Assembly: GCF_004358345.1 (NCBI RefSeq) | Contig: NZ_CP037952.1 | Coordinates: 558,001 to 622,000 of the forward strand | Reading direction: 5' to 3' | Origin: Parashewanella spongiae | Lineage (GTDB): Bacteria; Pseudomonadota; Gammaproteobacteria; Enterobacterales; Shewanellaceae | DNA: 64,000 nt | Shown: in pieces, positions 23,635 to 34,200 of the stretch | How positions within the stretch are numbered: position 1 is the first letter of the stretch | How the letters are laid out: each line of letters opens with the position of its first letter | Program-made: the position numbers and the translations under genes | The notes under the pieces: generated by a model | Seen by the model: the letters and a program-made list of their open reading frames with translations, nothing else | The model's database searches: none | Told to the model about the DNA's origin: nothing

Positions 23635-26142
23635 ATGTTAAAAAGATTATCTCCAATGGCATTAGCCATCGCTGGGGCAATTACAGCTTCAGTGATGCCT
23701 GCACAAGCAGCAACCAAACACGAGTACGCCAAAGACTCGATCTTGGTTGTCTATAAAAAAGACGCTAACCAAAAGCAAAAAGATTACGCACGTCGTTCGA
23801 TTCGGGGTCTGATGGATGATAAAAACTCAGATGGTATTGACGATAAATTTGCTCGTTTGATGGACGGTCGTTTAGCCAAACTGACTTTAGGTAAAGGCAT
23901 GGATGTAATGGCGGCCATTAAGCGTATCAGTAGAAACCCAGCGGTAGAATACGCTGAGCCAAACTATCTGGTTAAAGCAATTGGAACCCCTGATGATCCA
24001 AACTTTTCTCAATTATGGGGAATGCATAATACTGGACAAAATGGCGGTACGAATGACGCAGATATTGATGCTGTAGAAGCGTGGGATATTACTACCGGTG
24101 ATTCTAACATTGTTATTGGTGTTATTGACACTGGTGTTGATTATAACCACGAGGATTTACAAGGAAATATTTGGACAAACCCGGGAGAAATTGCTGGGAA
24201 CGGCATCGATGATGACGGTAACGGCGTTATTGATGATATTCATGGCTATAGTGCTGTAAATGATAACGGCGACCCAATGGATCAGAATGGTCATGGAACG
24301 CATGTTTCAGGAACAATTGGTGCTCAAGGTAATGATGGTGTTGGTGTCGTTGGTGTTAACTGGGATGTCACTATTGTTGGTTGTCAGTTTCTTGATGCTG
24401 GTGGAAGTGGCTCAACCGCAGGAGCGATTGCTTGTATTGATTACATGACAAACTTAAAAGTAAATCATGGTGTTAATATTAAGGCTACCAACAACTCATG
24501 GGGCGGTGGCAGTTTCAGCCAAGCATTGAAAGACTCAATCGATGCTGCTGGCGATGCAGGTATTCTTTTTGCTGCAGCGGCTGGTAATAGCGCAGTAGAT
24601 AACGATGCCAATCCAAGCTACCCTTCAAGTTATGACTCTGAAGCTATTATCGCCGTTGCCAGTACCACTCGTAACGATGAAATGTCGAGTTTTTCACAAT
24701 GGGGATTAACCAGTGTTGATATTGGTGCTCCAGGTTCAGACATTTTATCAACGACCCCAAATAATGGCTATTCATCCTTTTCTGGTACATCAATGGCAAC
24801 GCCTCATGTGGCAGGAGCTGCGGCTCTAGTTTGGTCAATCAATCCAGACTTAACGCCGGTAGAGATGAAAGCACTGCTCATGAATACAGGTGATTCGATT
24901 GCAGCGTTAGATGGTCTTGTTGCTTCTGGAAAACGCTTAAACGTCAATAATGCGTTGGCAGAAGCGGATCCTGAGCCAGGATATCGTCTCACTGTTGATA
25001 CCGAGTCACAAACAATTTCAGCGGGTGATTCTGCGAGCTATGCGTTTAGTGTAGACAGTGTAGCAGGATGGACTGGTGATGTTGATGTCAGTGTATCGGT
25101 TTCTCCTGCACTAGAGGGCGTTTCACTGTCTAGCATGACTGTTGCTGCGGGCAGTGGCTTTACTGTTGATGTAGTGACAACCGAAGAAACATTGTGGGGC
25201 AGTTACACAATCACTGTAGACGGTGTTAACGGTGATATGGCGAAGTCGAAGTCGGTATCGCTTGATATTCTTCCAGCGGGTTTAATTGATCTTGATTACA
25301 GCAATACAACACCAGTTGATATTCCTGATAATGATGATAATGGTATAACAAGCACGATTGAAGTGGCTGATGAATTACAAGTCTTTGGTGTGAATGCCAA
25401 TGTTGATATTAGCCACACATGGATTGGAGACTTAACGGTTACTTTAACGTCACCTTCAGGTACAGTTACAACATTGCATGACAGAGAAGGCGGTTCAGCT
25501 GACGATATCGTTAAGAGCTACAGCCTTGACACTTTCAATGGTGAAATGGCGAATGGTACTTGGACATTGTTCATTAGCGATAGTTTTGGTGCTGATATCG
25601 GTACACTTAATAGCTGGGGGATGACTATTTCTGGCACAGGTGAGGCGGCTCCAGCTGCGCCTATAGCAGAATTTAGCTATGATGCAGAAGGCTTGATGGT
25701 TGATTTCACTAATATGAGTTCAGATGTGAATGATGATATATCATCATACAGCTGGTCATTCGGTGATGATAATTCATCTTCAGATATTAGCCCGTCTCAT
25801 ACTTATGCTGAAGCTGGTACTTATACCGTTTCATTGATGGTCATGGATGAGGCTGGAAACGAGTCAAGCACGTCAATGGACATTGAAGTATTTGCTCACA
25901 GTATTGATGCGGGTATCAAGCGTACTCGTGTGTCACGTCGCGGAACAGCAACGGTTGATTTAGTCTGGAGTGGTGCAGCAAGCGATAATGTTGCCATTTA
26001 CCGTAACGGTGAAATGATTAAGACAACTCGTAACGATGGTCGTCATCGCGATCGTTTCAGAGACGCTTCTGGTGCTTATGAGTATAAAATCTGTGAAGCA
26101 GATTCAAGCTTATGTTCAGATCCGTTCACAGTGAGTTTCTAA
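23635..26142 (+). CDS. Secreted S8 (subtilisin-like) serine protease with P and PKD domains
   Basis: An 835-residue extracellular protease. Signal peptide 1-25 (PAQA). Inhibitor I9-type propeptide about 28-115. S8 catalytic domain about 120-445, with Asp165 (VIDTGVD), His220 (NGHGTHVSG), oxyanion Asn287 and Ser386 (GTSMATPHVAG). A beta-sandwich follows at about 450-550. The proprotein-convertase P domain is at about 555-668 (ISHTWIGDLTVTLTSPSGT, NGTWTLFISDSFGADIGTLNSWGM). A PKD domain is at about 675-757 (YSWSFGDDNSSSDISPSHTYAEAGTYTV). A basic C-terminal beta domain ends the protein. Asp-rich DDDGNG loops are probable Ca sites. The ribosome site AGGAA precedes the ATG. A perfect terminator follows. 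It is probably exported by the type II system (inference). Confidence 0.94.
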   Translation: MLKRLSPMALAIAGAITASVMPAQAATKHEYAKDSILVVYKKDANQKQKDYARRSIRGLMDDKNSDGIDDKFARLMDGRLAKLTLGKGMDVMAAIKRISRNPAVEYAEPNYLVKAIGTPDDPNFSQLWGMHNTGQNGGTNDADIDAVEAWDITTGDSNIVIGVIDTGVDYNHEDLQGNIWTNPGEIAGNGIDDDGNGVIDDIHGYSAVNDNGDPMDQNGHGTHVSGTIGAQGNDGVGVVGVNWDVTIVGCQFLDAGGSGSTAGAIACIDYMTNLKVNHGVNIKATNNSWGGGSFSQALKDSIDAAGDAGILFAAAAGNSAVDNDANPSYPSSYDSEAIIAVASTTRNDEMSSFSQWGLTSVDIGAPGSDILSTTPNNGYSSFSGTSMATPHVAGAAALVWSINPDLTPVEMKALLMNTGDSIAALDGLVASGKRLNVNNALAEADPEPGYRLTVDTESQTISAGDSASYAFSVDSVAGWTGDVDVSVSVSPALEGVSLSSMTVAAGSGFTVDVVTTEETLWGSYTITVDGVNGDMAKSKSVSLDILPAGLIDLDYSNTTPVDIPDNDDNGITSTIEVADELQVFGVNANVDISHTWIGDLTVTLTSPSGTVTTLHDREGGSADDIVKSYSLDTFNGEMANGTWTLFISDSFGADIGTLNSWGMTISGTGEAAPAAPIAEFSYDAEGLMVDFTNMSSDVNDDISSYSWSFGDDNSSSDISPSHTYAEAGTYTVSLMVMDEAGNESSTSMDIEVFAHSIDAGIKRTRVSRRGTATVDLVWSGAASDNVAIYRNGEMIKTTRNDGRHRDRFRDASGAYEYKICEADSSLCSDPFTVSF

Positions 26143-26162
26143 ACTAAACCCATTGTGTTATT

Positions 26163-26192
26163 AAAAAAGCCAGTCATTTGACTGGCTTTTTT
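26163..26192 (+). terminator. Terminator after the S8 protease
   Basis: A near-perfect palindrome AAAAAAGCCAGTC / GACTGGCTTTTTT with a 4-nt loop, 20 bp after the stop; functional in both directions. Confidence 0.9.
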
Positions 26193-26213
26193 ATAGCGAG
26201 TTTATTAAATATT

Positions 26214-26482
26214 ATCCTAAATAAATCAGTTGAACGCACAATTTAACTTTAATTTATTGAAGTTAAATACAAAATTAAGCAACCCTAATTCACCCATCAG
26301 GTGAATGCTGAACATTCATATACTTGCCAAAGTAACCGCTAGCTGCGTTATAAATTTTGCAAGTAGAAACGAAGTAACGACAGTTTTGTATGTCGGTAAC
26401 CACTACTTGCTGCTATTCATGCCTTGCTATCAGTAATTTTTTCTGCGTATATGGACGCTCCCAACTGATTTATTTAGGGTTA
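26214..26482 (-). repeat. MITE family 3, inverted copy
   Basis: Termini CCTAAATAAATCAGTTG / CAACTGATTTATTTAGG. Collinear in reverse with 16444-16716, including the 32-nt hairpin module at 26367-26398. It ends 4 bp from the stop codon of the CYTH/CHAD gene and lies between two convergent gene ends. Confidence 0.85.
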
Positions 26483-26486
26483 AGTT

Positions 26487-27971
26487 TTATGTCCAGTAAG
26501 CTTTTGATTTTAAAGCTTTAGTGCGAGTGTGTTCCATAGCAGTGATCAAGGTTGATTGCTTGTCCTCTAACCAGTCATAAGTGGACAAATTTAGGTCGTG
26601 TGCATACTTTTTAAGTATTTGGTATCCGTCAAGTAAGGCAATACCTCTGGCTAGGTCAAGCCAAGGTGCTCTGAACTTATCTCTTGGTTTCTGGGCGTAT
26701 AATTCACCGTATGATAGTCCAACTAAAATAGCCTCTTCTAATAGCGGTGATAATTGCTGATACTCCTCAACGCTCATTTTGGTGTTAGCTGGCATGTGTT
26801 GTATGATTTTAGACCAAGTCTGATTTTGCATGTTTGCAGCAAGCAAAGGCAGAGCGAGCATATTATTGTTGCTGTGACTGTCGAAGAGAGTTGCGAGAGT
26901 GATCAATTGTATCTGACCATATATCGGTAGCGCCAACAGAGCATTAAGCTCGGTAGCAAAATTAATGTCGTCGAGCTTTTTATCTACAAATTCGATTAAT
27001 GTTCCATGCTCAACGAAATGGGTAAATTCATATTGATGTTGCTTTACATCCAATAAAGCTCTCGCTAAATCGATAAACGCTAATTGCTTTTCAAGTTGAG
27101 AAAATGTCTTACTTAATACTGAGGTTAATGGTTGTATTTGACTTAATGATAATTTTATTAAGCGAATACAAGACCGTAATCTAAACCATAGTTGAGCACA
27201 CGCTTGACGATCATTAATACAATCTTTAATCATGGCTTCAAGTAATTGCCAGCGCTCTAATCCAGTTTCAAGGAAATTGATAATGGCTTGTTGGCTTGAG
27301 CATGATTGAGATATTGGAATAAAGCTTAATGGTGATAAATGGGTGACAGGCGACTTACCTGCTAACTGATAACCTCTTTTTGCTTTACTGGATTTCCCCA
27401 AACGTACAGGGATAGTTCTCGCAATCTGAGTGGCTAATGCCACAAGTACACCAGAGTCACCTGAAAGCAATTCAAGCTCCAACTCACAAATGGGCTCGGT
27501 ACGCGATACGCCACTTAACTCAGAGGTGATATCTCCTATGTCTAAAGCAGCTTCAATTTGACTACCTTGAAAATCGATTATCCAAGTTTGGCGATTAAAA
27601 TTCGTTTCAAATATGCACACTAATTGTGATTGAGTGTGACTCATCACACAATCACTTGGCCAAATATTTTCAGAAAAAAGTTGCAATACAGGAATTTCCG
27701 TTTCTATTTCAACATTATATTCAGGACGTGTGTGAAGCCCACCAACTACAGTACCGGCGGTTTTGATGGTTTGCTCGCTAAAGTTCTCAGCTCGTCTGAT
27801 CCTCAGCCCCATATCCCAACGCCTAAGCTGCAGATCAGGAGTATCGAAATACTGGTTGGCTAACCACTTGGGCTTTATTGTCTGGCACTGTTCGAGTGTT
27901 TGGAAAAACAGCTCAATATTTGTAGTTTGTTCAGTGGTGATAAGTAACTTAAGTTCTATTTCAGATCCCAT
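26487..27971 (-). CDS. CYTH-CHAD inorganic triphosphatase (YgiF-like)
   Basis: A 494-residue protein. The N-terminal CYTH domain (about 1-205) carries EIELKLLI (ExExK metal/triphosphate motif) at the start and further strand motifs LRIRRAENFSEQTIKTAG, EYNVEIETEIPV and CELELELLSGD that line the triphosphate tunnel. The C-terminal helical CHAD domain (about 225-490) binds polyphosphate. E. coli YgiF hydrolyses inorganic triphosphate. The ATG at 27971 is preferred over the TTG one codon upstream. It is divergent from the DUF47-pit genes. In E. coli ygiF neighbours ygiM, whose homologue is at 30360, so phosphate genes appear inserted in that pair. Confidence 0.88.
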   Translation of the reverse strand: MGSEIELKLLITTEQTTNIELFFQTLEQCQTIKPKWLANQYFDTPDLQLRRWDMGLRIRRAENFSEQTIKTAGTVVGGLHTRPEYNVEIETEIPVLQLFSENIWPSDCVMSHTQSQLVCIFETNFNRQTWIIDFQGSQIEAALDIGDITSELSGVSRTEPICELELELLSGDSGVLVALATQIARTIPVRLGKSSKAKRGYQLAGKSPVTHLSPLSFIPISQSCSSQQAIINFLETGLERWQLLEAMIKDCINDRQACAQLWFRLRSCIRLIKLSLSQIQPLTSVLSKTFSQLEKQLAFIDLARALLDVKQHQYEFTHFVEHGTLIEFVDKKLDDINFATELNALLALPIYGQIQLITLATLFDSHSNNNMLALPLLAANMQNQTWSKIIQHMPANTKMSVEEYQQLSPLLEEAILVGLSYGELYAQKPRDKFRAPWLDLARGIALLDGYQILKKYAHDLNLSTYDWLEDKQSTLITAMEHTRTKALKSKAYWT

Positions 27972-27997
27972 CAAATTCTGCTCGCGGCGTAATTAAA

Positions 27998-28015
27998 CTT
28001 TCATCAAAGTGTCAT
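27998..28015 (+). promoter_or_regulatory. Candidate PhoB box
   Basis: CTTTCAT-CAAA-GTGTCAT: two heptamers, each one mismatch from CTGTCAT, with the correct 4-bp spacer. A further exact CTGTCAT lies at 28039-28045. It sits between the divergent ygiF-like and DUF47-pit genes, both concerned with phosphate. Confidence 0.4.
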
Positions 28016-28265
28016 TTTTTATACACAATGTAACAATGCTGTCATATTCGTTCTGCAAAATTGTTTTTGCGGTCGTAAAATAAACCGCTACAATCGAAAA
28101 TGATAGCTTGAAGAGAACTACTGATGTTTTTTGAACACAATATGTGCAAAATAACCGTATTAAAAAACACTATTGTGAAAACACAGTTTTAATATGCGAA
28201 TGCTTAGGTTAACATTCGCCCGCTTTTTCCAATAACGATGGAATAACCTAAATAGGTACACGGCA

Positions 28266-28946
28266 ATGCCAGTAAACTCTATTTTAGGCGTGTTTGCAAA
28301 ATCGCCAATTAAGCCTCTACAAGAGCACATTGACACAGTACATGCTTGCGCATCACTACTTGTCCCATTTTTCCAAGCCACCAGTAAAGGTGACTGGGGT
28401 GAAGCCTTAAAGCTTCGTAAAAAAATCAGTATGACAGAGCGAGAAGCTGACGTACTGAAGCGTGATATCCGCCTGAATCTACCGGGTGGATTATTTATGC
28501 CTGTTGAACGTACTGACTTGCTTGAGTTGTTGACTCAACAAGACAAAATCGCCAACAAAGCAAAAGATATTTCTGGCCGGGTGATCGGTCGGAACATGAC
28601 CATTCCAACAGAAATTGAAGAGCTTTTCTTTGCTTATATCGCTCGCTGCCTCGATGCAGTTGGTATGGCAAAAGAAGCAATCAATGAACTTGATGATCTT
28701 TTAGAAACCGGCTTTCGTGGACGCGAAGTCGCTTTAGTAGAAAAAATGATCCTCAAGCTGGATAACATCGAAGAAGACACGGACGATATACAAATTCAGT
28801 TAAGACGCCAAGTGTTTGCACTTGAGTCTGAGTTGAATGCGGTTGATGTGATGTTCCTTTACAAAATTATTGAATGGGTAGGCGACTTGGCTGATTTAGC
28901 TGAACGAGTCGGTTCCCGTTTAGAGCTGATGTTGGCTCGTGTCTAA
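28266..28946 (+). CDS. TIGR00153/DUF47 PhoU-like protein, partner of the Pit transporter
   Basis: A 226-residue all-helical protein of the DUF47 (TIGR00153) family, structurally related to PhoU. The family pattern is clear from MPVNSILGVFAKSPIKPLQEHI through RLNLPGGLFMPVERTDLLELL and the ending IIEWVGDLADLAERVGSRLELMLAR. Such proteins sit beside low-affinity phosphate permeases and probably gate or regulate them. It lies 26 bp upstream of pit, in the same operon. A possible PhoB box is 250 bp upstream. Confidence 0.92.
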   Translation: MPVNSILGVFAKSPIKPLQEHIDTVHACASLLVPFFQATSKGDWGEALKLRKKISMTEREADVLKRDIRLNLPGGLFMPVERTDLLELLTQQDKIANKAKDISGRVIGRNMTIPTEIEELFFAYIARCLDAVGMAKEAINELDDLLETGFRGREVALVEKMILKLDNIEEDTDDIQIQLRRQVFALESELNAVDVMFLYKIIEWVGDLADLAERVGSRLELMLARV

Positions 28947-28972
28947 ATTAAACAGTTTTCAAGGTTATAGAA

Positions 28973-30241
28973 ATGGTTGATGTACTGATCACCAATGGCC
29001 CGTGGCTTATTGCTTTTGCGGCTATCTTTGGATTTATCATGGCGTGGGGCATTGGTGCTAATGATGTTGCTAACGCAATGGGCACCTCTGTGGGCTCCAA
29101 TGCCATTACCATTAAGCAAGCGATCATCATCGCGATGATTTTTGAATTTGCCGGTGCCTATTTGGCAGGCGGAGAGGTGACGAGCACAATACGAAAGGGC
29201 ATTATCGATTCAGCCTATTTCGTGGACACTCCTGAGTTACTTGTCTACGGAATGATTGCTTCATTATTGGCTGCCGGTATATGGCTAGTTGTCGCTTCTG
29301 CACTAGGTTGGCCTGTTTCAACCACACATTCGATTGTAGGCGCTATTGTTGGTTTCGCTGCTGTCGGTGTGAGTACGGATGCCGTAGAATGGGGCAAGGT
29401 TGGTGGAATTGTTGGTTCATGGATAATTACTCCAGCCATTTCTGGTTTCCTCGCATTTATGCTTTTCCAAAGTGTTCAAAAGCTTATTTTTAATACTGAA
29501 AACCCGCTTGCCAATGCAAAGCGGTACGTGCCGATGTACATGGCACTAGCCGGCTTTGTTATGTCGTTAGTAACCATTAAAAAAGGCCTTAAGCATTTAG
29601 GTATTGATTTCAATAATGTTGAAACTTATACCTTAGCAATCGCGATAGCTGCATTGGTTGGTATCGTCGGTAAAATTGCCATTTCTCGTCTTAACCTGAA
29701 TGAAAGTGCGGATCGTGATACCCATTTCGGTAATGTTGAAAAAGTCTTTGCGATACTTATGGTTTGTACGGCTTGTGCGATGGCGTTTGCCCATGGTTCA
29801 AATGATGTAGCGAATGCTATTGGCCCATTAGCCGCCGTCGTTTCTGTTGTTCAAAGTGGCGGTGAAATCGCTAAGAAAGCGGAGTTAGTTTGGTGGATAT
29901 TACCACTCGGTGCGGTTGGTATTGTGCTTGGTTTGGCGATATTTGGTAAACGTGTAATGCAAACTATTGGTAAAAACATTACTCACTTAACACCGAGCCG
30001 TGGTTTTGCCGCTGAGCTGGCCGCTGCATCTACGGTAGTGATTGCATCAGGTACAGGTTTGCCTATTTCAACTACACAAACATTGGTTGGTGCCGTGTTA
30101 GGTGTTGGTATGGCACGTGGTATTGCCGCGATTAACCTGAGTGTAGTCAGAAATATTGTGGTTTCGTGGGTAGTAACTTTGCCTGCTGGAGCGGCATTGT
30201 CAATTATGTTCTTCTTTATGATCAAAGGCATATTTGGCTAA
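28973..30241 (+). CDS. pit: Inorganic phosphate transporter, Pit family
   Basis: A 422-residue integral inner-membrane symporter taking up phosphate (as metal-phosphate) with protons or sodium. The two inverted family repeats are clear: GANDVANAMGTSVGS (about 24-38) with GWPVSTTHSIVGAIVGF (about 110-126), and HGSNDVANAIGPLAAVV (about 274-290) with GLPISTTQTLVGAVLGVG (about 362-379). About ten hydrophobic helices and a cytoplasmic loop are present. The second gene of the DUF47-pit operon; a hairpin follows. Confidence 0.94.
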   Translation: MVDVLITNGPWLIAFAAIFGFIMAWGIGANDVANAMGTSVGSNAITIKQAIIIAMIFEFAGAYLAGGEVTSTIRKGIIDSAYFVDTPELLVYGMIASLLAAGIWLVVASALGWPVSTTHSIVGAIVGFAAVGVSTDAVEWGKVGGIVGSWIITPAISGFLAFMLFQSVQKLIFNTENPLANAKRYVPMYMALAGFVMSLVTIKKGLKHLGIDFNNVETYTLAIAIAALVGIVGKIAISRLNLNESADRDTHFGNVEKVFAILMVCTACAMAFAHGSNDVANAIGPLAAVVSVVQSGGEIAKKAELVWWILPLGAVGIVLGLAIFGKRVMQTIGKNITHLTPSRGFAAELAAASTVVIASGTGLPISTTQTLVGAVLGVGMARGIAAINLSVVRNIVVSWVVTLPAGAALSIMFFFMIKGIFG

Positions 30242-30272
30242 TCCACTGCCAAAAACAATGTAAGTCACATTA

Positions 30273-30300
30273 AAGAGGGAAGCTATTAAGCTTCCCTCTT
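30273..30300 (+). terminator. Hairpin after pit
   Basis: An 11- to 12-bp perfect stem (AAGAGGGAAGC / GCTTCCCTCTT) 32 bp past the stop. The U-tract is short, so the termination strength is uncertain. Confidence 0.65.
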
Positions 30301-30359
30301 GCATTAATGGCTTTAAATCCATAGCATTATAGTTAAATTATTTCGTAGAGAGTCTTCAC

Positions 30360-30935
30360 GTGTTTAGATTGCTTACATTGGTTATTGCTCTAATTATCCC
30401 TTTTTCGCTTACTGCTGAAGAGCAACAGCGTTATGTATCCGATAGCGTCTACGTATACATGCACAAGGGTCCAGGTTCCCAATATAAAATTCTCGGCAGT
30501 GTTTCTGCGGGAGAGCTTATCACTTTATTACCAGAAGCCTCTGACGGATATTCTAAGATCATAGATAAAAAAGGGCGTGAAGGTTGGATTAGGACGAATT
30601 TCGTCAGCAATAAATTAAGCTTAAAGTTGACTGTACCTAAACTTGAACAGCAAATTACAGAGCTTAAGCAGTTGCTTGAACAGGCAAGCAATGAAGTTAC
30701 ATTGCTTCGTGGTGATTTAGATAAAGCAAAACAGCAATTATCAGTAGAGCAAAATGCGAGAGTTGATTCGGATAAAAAGCGGACTGAAGCACAAGCTCAA
30801 CTTAACGATCTAAAAGATGATTCCCGATATCAGTTTTGGCGTGAGGGTGGGATCATTGCAGGGATTGGCTTAATACTCGGACTGCTGATCGCTTATTTGC
30901 CACGCCCGAGCCGTCGTAGTCGCACTAAGTGGTAA
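30360..30935 (+). CDS. ygiM: TIGR04211-type SH3 domain protein (YgiM-like)
   Basis: A 191-residue envelope protein. Signal peptide about 1-19. Bacterial SH3 domain about 22-90 (VYVYMHKGPGSQYKILGSVSAGELITLL, then GREGWI). Coiled coil about 93-150. A C-terminal TM helix (GGIIAGIGLILGLLIAYL) has a basic tail, so the SH3 domain faces the periplasm from the inner membrane. The family is linked to E. coli YgiM, whose exact role is unclear. The GTG start has GAGAG upstream. It has its own terminator. Confidence 0.88.
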   Translation: MFRLLTLVIALIIPFSLTAEEQQRYVSDSVYVYMHKGPGSQYKILGSVSAGELITLLPEASDGYSKIIDKKGREGWIRTNFVSNKLSLKLTVPKLEQQITELKQLLEQASNEVTLLRGDLDKAKQQLSVEQNARVDSDKKRTEAQAQLNDLKDDSRYQFWREGGIIAGIGLILGLLIAYLPRPSRRSRTKW

Positions 30936-30945
30936 AAAAGTCAGT

Positions 30946-30979
30946 AGAGCGGTGATATTCTCTATATCATCGCTCTTTT
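30946..30979 (+). terminator. Terminator after the ygiM-like gene
   Basis: A long stem AGAGCGGTGATAT / ATATCATCGCTCT (one G-T pair) followed by TTTT. Confidence 0.85.
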
Positions 30980-31103
30980 AATTACTTTTTAGATAAAAAT
31001 CAATTCTCGCATACCTATATAGCTTAAGGGGTTGCGGTCATTTCGAACATTTAGATCAAACAAATTTCAAATTCCAATTCACAACAGTGTTCTAAGTCAC
31101 ATT

Positions 31104-31125
31104 TTGGCGGTATAATCCGCCCAAT
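31104..31125 (+). promoter_or_regulatory. Putative putA promoter -10 embedded in a palindrome
   Basis: A perfect TATAAT (31111-31116) is flanked by the inverted arms TTGGCGG and CCGCCCAA, 90 bp upstream of putA. The geometry suits an operator overlapping the -10 box. No good -35 is visible, consistent with a regulated promoter. Confidence 0.45.
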
Positions 31126-31213
31126 ATTAATATTGTATACAAAAACGGTTGATTTAATCCTCCGATAATAATAGCGCAGCACGCCCATTCAGGGCCTTAA
31201 TGGAAGCACCACT

Positions 31214-34200
31214 ATGTTCAAAGCGAGTGAAGTACTGGCAGGTTATTACGACAACGCCAATCTTTGTGAACTGTTCACAGCCATTAGTAATAATTATGTT
31301 GTGAATGAAGAGCAGTATCTTTCTGAGTTAATTAAGCTTATTCCTTCATCTGATGACGAAATTAATCGTGTGACCCAACGAGCACACGATTTAGTTGCCA
31401 AAGTCCGTCAGTATGAGAAAAAAGGTTTAATGGTTGGTATTGATGCTTTTTTGCAACAATACAGTTTGGATACTCAAGAAGGCATTATTTTAATGTGCCT
31501 TGCAGAGGCGCTATTACGCATACCTGATTCGGCAACGGCTGATGCACTTATCGGTGATAAGCTTTCGGGTGCAAAATGGGATGAGCACATTAGGCAAAGT
31601 GATTCTTTGCTGGTGAATGCTTCTACTTGGGGGCTTATGCTTACAGGTAAAATTGTCAAACTCGACAAAAATGTAGACGGTAAGCCCAGTAACTTAATTG
31701 GAAGATTAGTGAATCGCCTTGGTGAACCAGTGATCCGTCAATCTATGCTTGCTGCCATGAAAATCATGGGCAAACAGTTTGTTTTAGGTCGTACGATTCA
31801 AGAAGGCTTAAAAAACAGCGAAGATAAACGTAAGTTGGGCTACACCCACAGTTACGATATGCTGGGTGAAGCTGCGTTGACTGAAACAGATGCGAAAAAA
31901 TATTTCAACGAGTATTCTGAGGCCATTCAAGCACTTGGTGCACAACGCTACTTAGAGTCAGAAGCCCCTCGACCTACCGTATCGATCAAATTGACCGCTT
32001 TACACCCTCGCTATGAGGTGGCTAATACGGAGCGCACACTTACCGAGTTATACGATAGAGTGATTGAGCTGATCCAGCTAGCTCGAAGTGTCAATATTGG
32101 TATTACGATTGATGCAGAAGAAATGGATCGCTTAGAGCTGTCATTACAATTATTCCAAAAGTTGTATCAGTCAGAAGCCGCAAAAGGTTGGGGATTACTT
32201 GGCTTAGTGGTTCAAGCTTACTCAAAACGAGCATTACCAGTACTAGTATGGCTCACCAAGCTTTCTAAAGATCAAGGCGATGAAATTCCGTTGCGCCTTG
32301 TTAAAGGTGCCTATTGGGATAGTGAACTCAAATGGGCACAAGAAAACGGAGAAGCCGGCTACCCACTCTATACCCGTAAATCGGGCAGTGATTTATCCTA
32401 TCTCGCCTGTGCTCGTTACTTGTTATCTGATAAAACTCGTGGTGCAATATATCCGCAGTTTGCGACACATAACGCACAAACCGTTGCCGCTATTTGTGAC
32501 ATAGCTGGAGATCGTAATTACGAATTTCAACGCCTACATGGTATGGGTGAAGAGCTGTACGACACTATGCTTGCAGAGGCTGGTGTTAATACAGTTCGTA
32601 TATATGCGCCTATTGGTGCTCATAAAGACTTATTGCCGTATTTGGTACGTCGTCTACTTGAAAACGGTGCCAATACCTCATTTGTGCATAAGTTAGTGGA
32701 TCCTAAAACGCCCATTGAATCGCTTGTTGTGCATCCATTGAGGAACATACAACGCTTCAAAAGCTTAGCGAATAATAAAATTGTACAGCCAGCTGATATT
32801 TTCGGCGCAGAGCGTAAAAATTCTAAGGGATTAAATATGAACATTGCTTCTGAATCACAACCATTTTTTGCCGCACTGGATAACTATAAAAATACTCAAT
32901 GGCAGGCAGGACCCATCATTAATGGTGAAGTGGTTACAGGCGATGCTTTAGATGTTGTCAGTCCGTTCGATACCACAAAAGTTGTAGGCACAGTTGTTCA
33001 TGCAGATAGCGCGGCCATAGAGCAAGCAATGGCGTCGGCTCAAAACGCATTCAGTACTTGGTCGGGCACGCCTGTCGAAACCAGAGCCACAGCCCTTCAA
33101 AAGCTCGCTGACTTATTGGAAGAAAACCGAGAAGAGTTGATTGCACTTTGTACCCGCGAAGCGGGCAAAAGCATTCAAGACGGCATTGACGAAGTCCGCG
33201 AAGCCGTCGATTTCTGTCGCTATTACGCTGTTCATGCGAAAAGGCTGATGGCAAAGCCAGAATTGATGCCAGGACCTACCGGTGAGCTGAATGAGCTATT
33301 TCTTCAAGGTCGTGGTGTCTTTGTTTGTATTAGTCCGTGGAACTTCCCGCTAGCGATTTTCCTTGGACAAGTTTCAGCAGCATTAGCGGCTGGTAATACC
33401 GTTGTGGCAAAACCCGCAGAGCAAACGTGTTTAGTGGGCTTTCGTGCCGTTCAACTTGCACATCAAGCGGGTATTCCTGCTGATGCACTGCAATTTCTAC
33501 CGGGTACAGGAGCAACAGTTGGCGCAGCTATCACAGGCGATGAACGCATTGGTGGTGTATGTTTTACGGGTTCTACCGTTACCGCAAAAGTTATTCACCG
33601 CACATTAGCGAATCGCGAAGGTGCGATTATTCCTTTAATCGCCGAAACCGGTGGTCAGAATGCAATGGTGGTCGACTCAACATCACAACCAGAGCAAGTG
33701 GTTAACGATGTTGTGGCAGGCTCATTCACTAGTGCAGGTCAACGTTGTTCGGCACTGCGTGTGCTTTATGTGCAAAAAGATATTGCTGAAAGAGTGATTG
33801 ATTTGATGAAAGGCGCAATGGATGAATTGTCTATTGGCACACCAGAGCTGATTAAAACGGATGTGGGTCCAGTCATTGATGCCACAGCGAAAGCTAATTT
33901 GGATGCGCATATCAGCCATATTCAGCAAGTAGGTAAGTTGATTAAAACCGTTGAGTTATCATCAAATACTGAAAACGGTCACTTTGTAGCACCAACTGCG
34001 GTTGAAATTGATTCTATCAAAGTCCTTGAGAAAGAGCATTTTGGCCCAATACTGCATGTGATCCGTTATGACGCTAAAGATCTTAACAAGGTTATTGAAG
34101 AGATAAACAGCACAGGTTTTGGTCTGACACTGGGCATACATAGCCGTAACGAAGGTCACGCCCTAGAGCTGGCAAAACGAATTGATGCGGGTAATATTTA

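Noticed and set aside
28196-28222. Hairpin GCGAATG / CATTCGC upstream of the DUF47 gene
   Set aside because: Short stem, long loop, no family of riboswitch or leader I can match; left unassigned.
29245-30231. Antisense ORFs in pit
   Set aside because: Hydrophobic-helix codon bias leaves the opposite strand open; no independent support.
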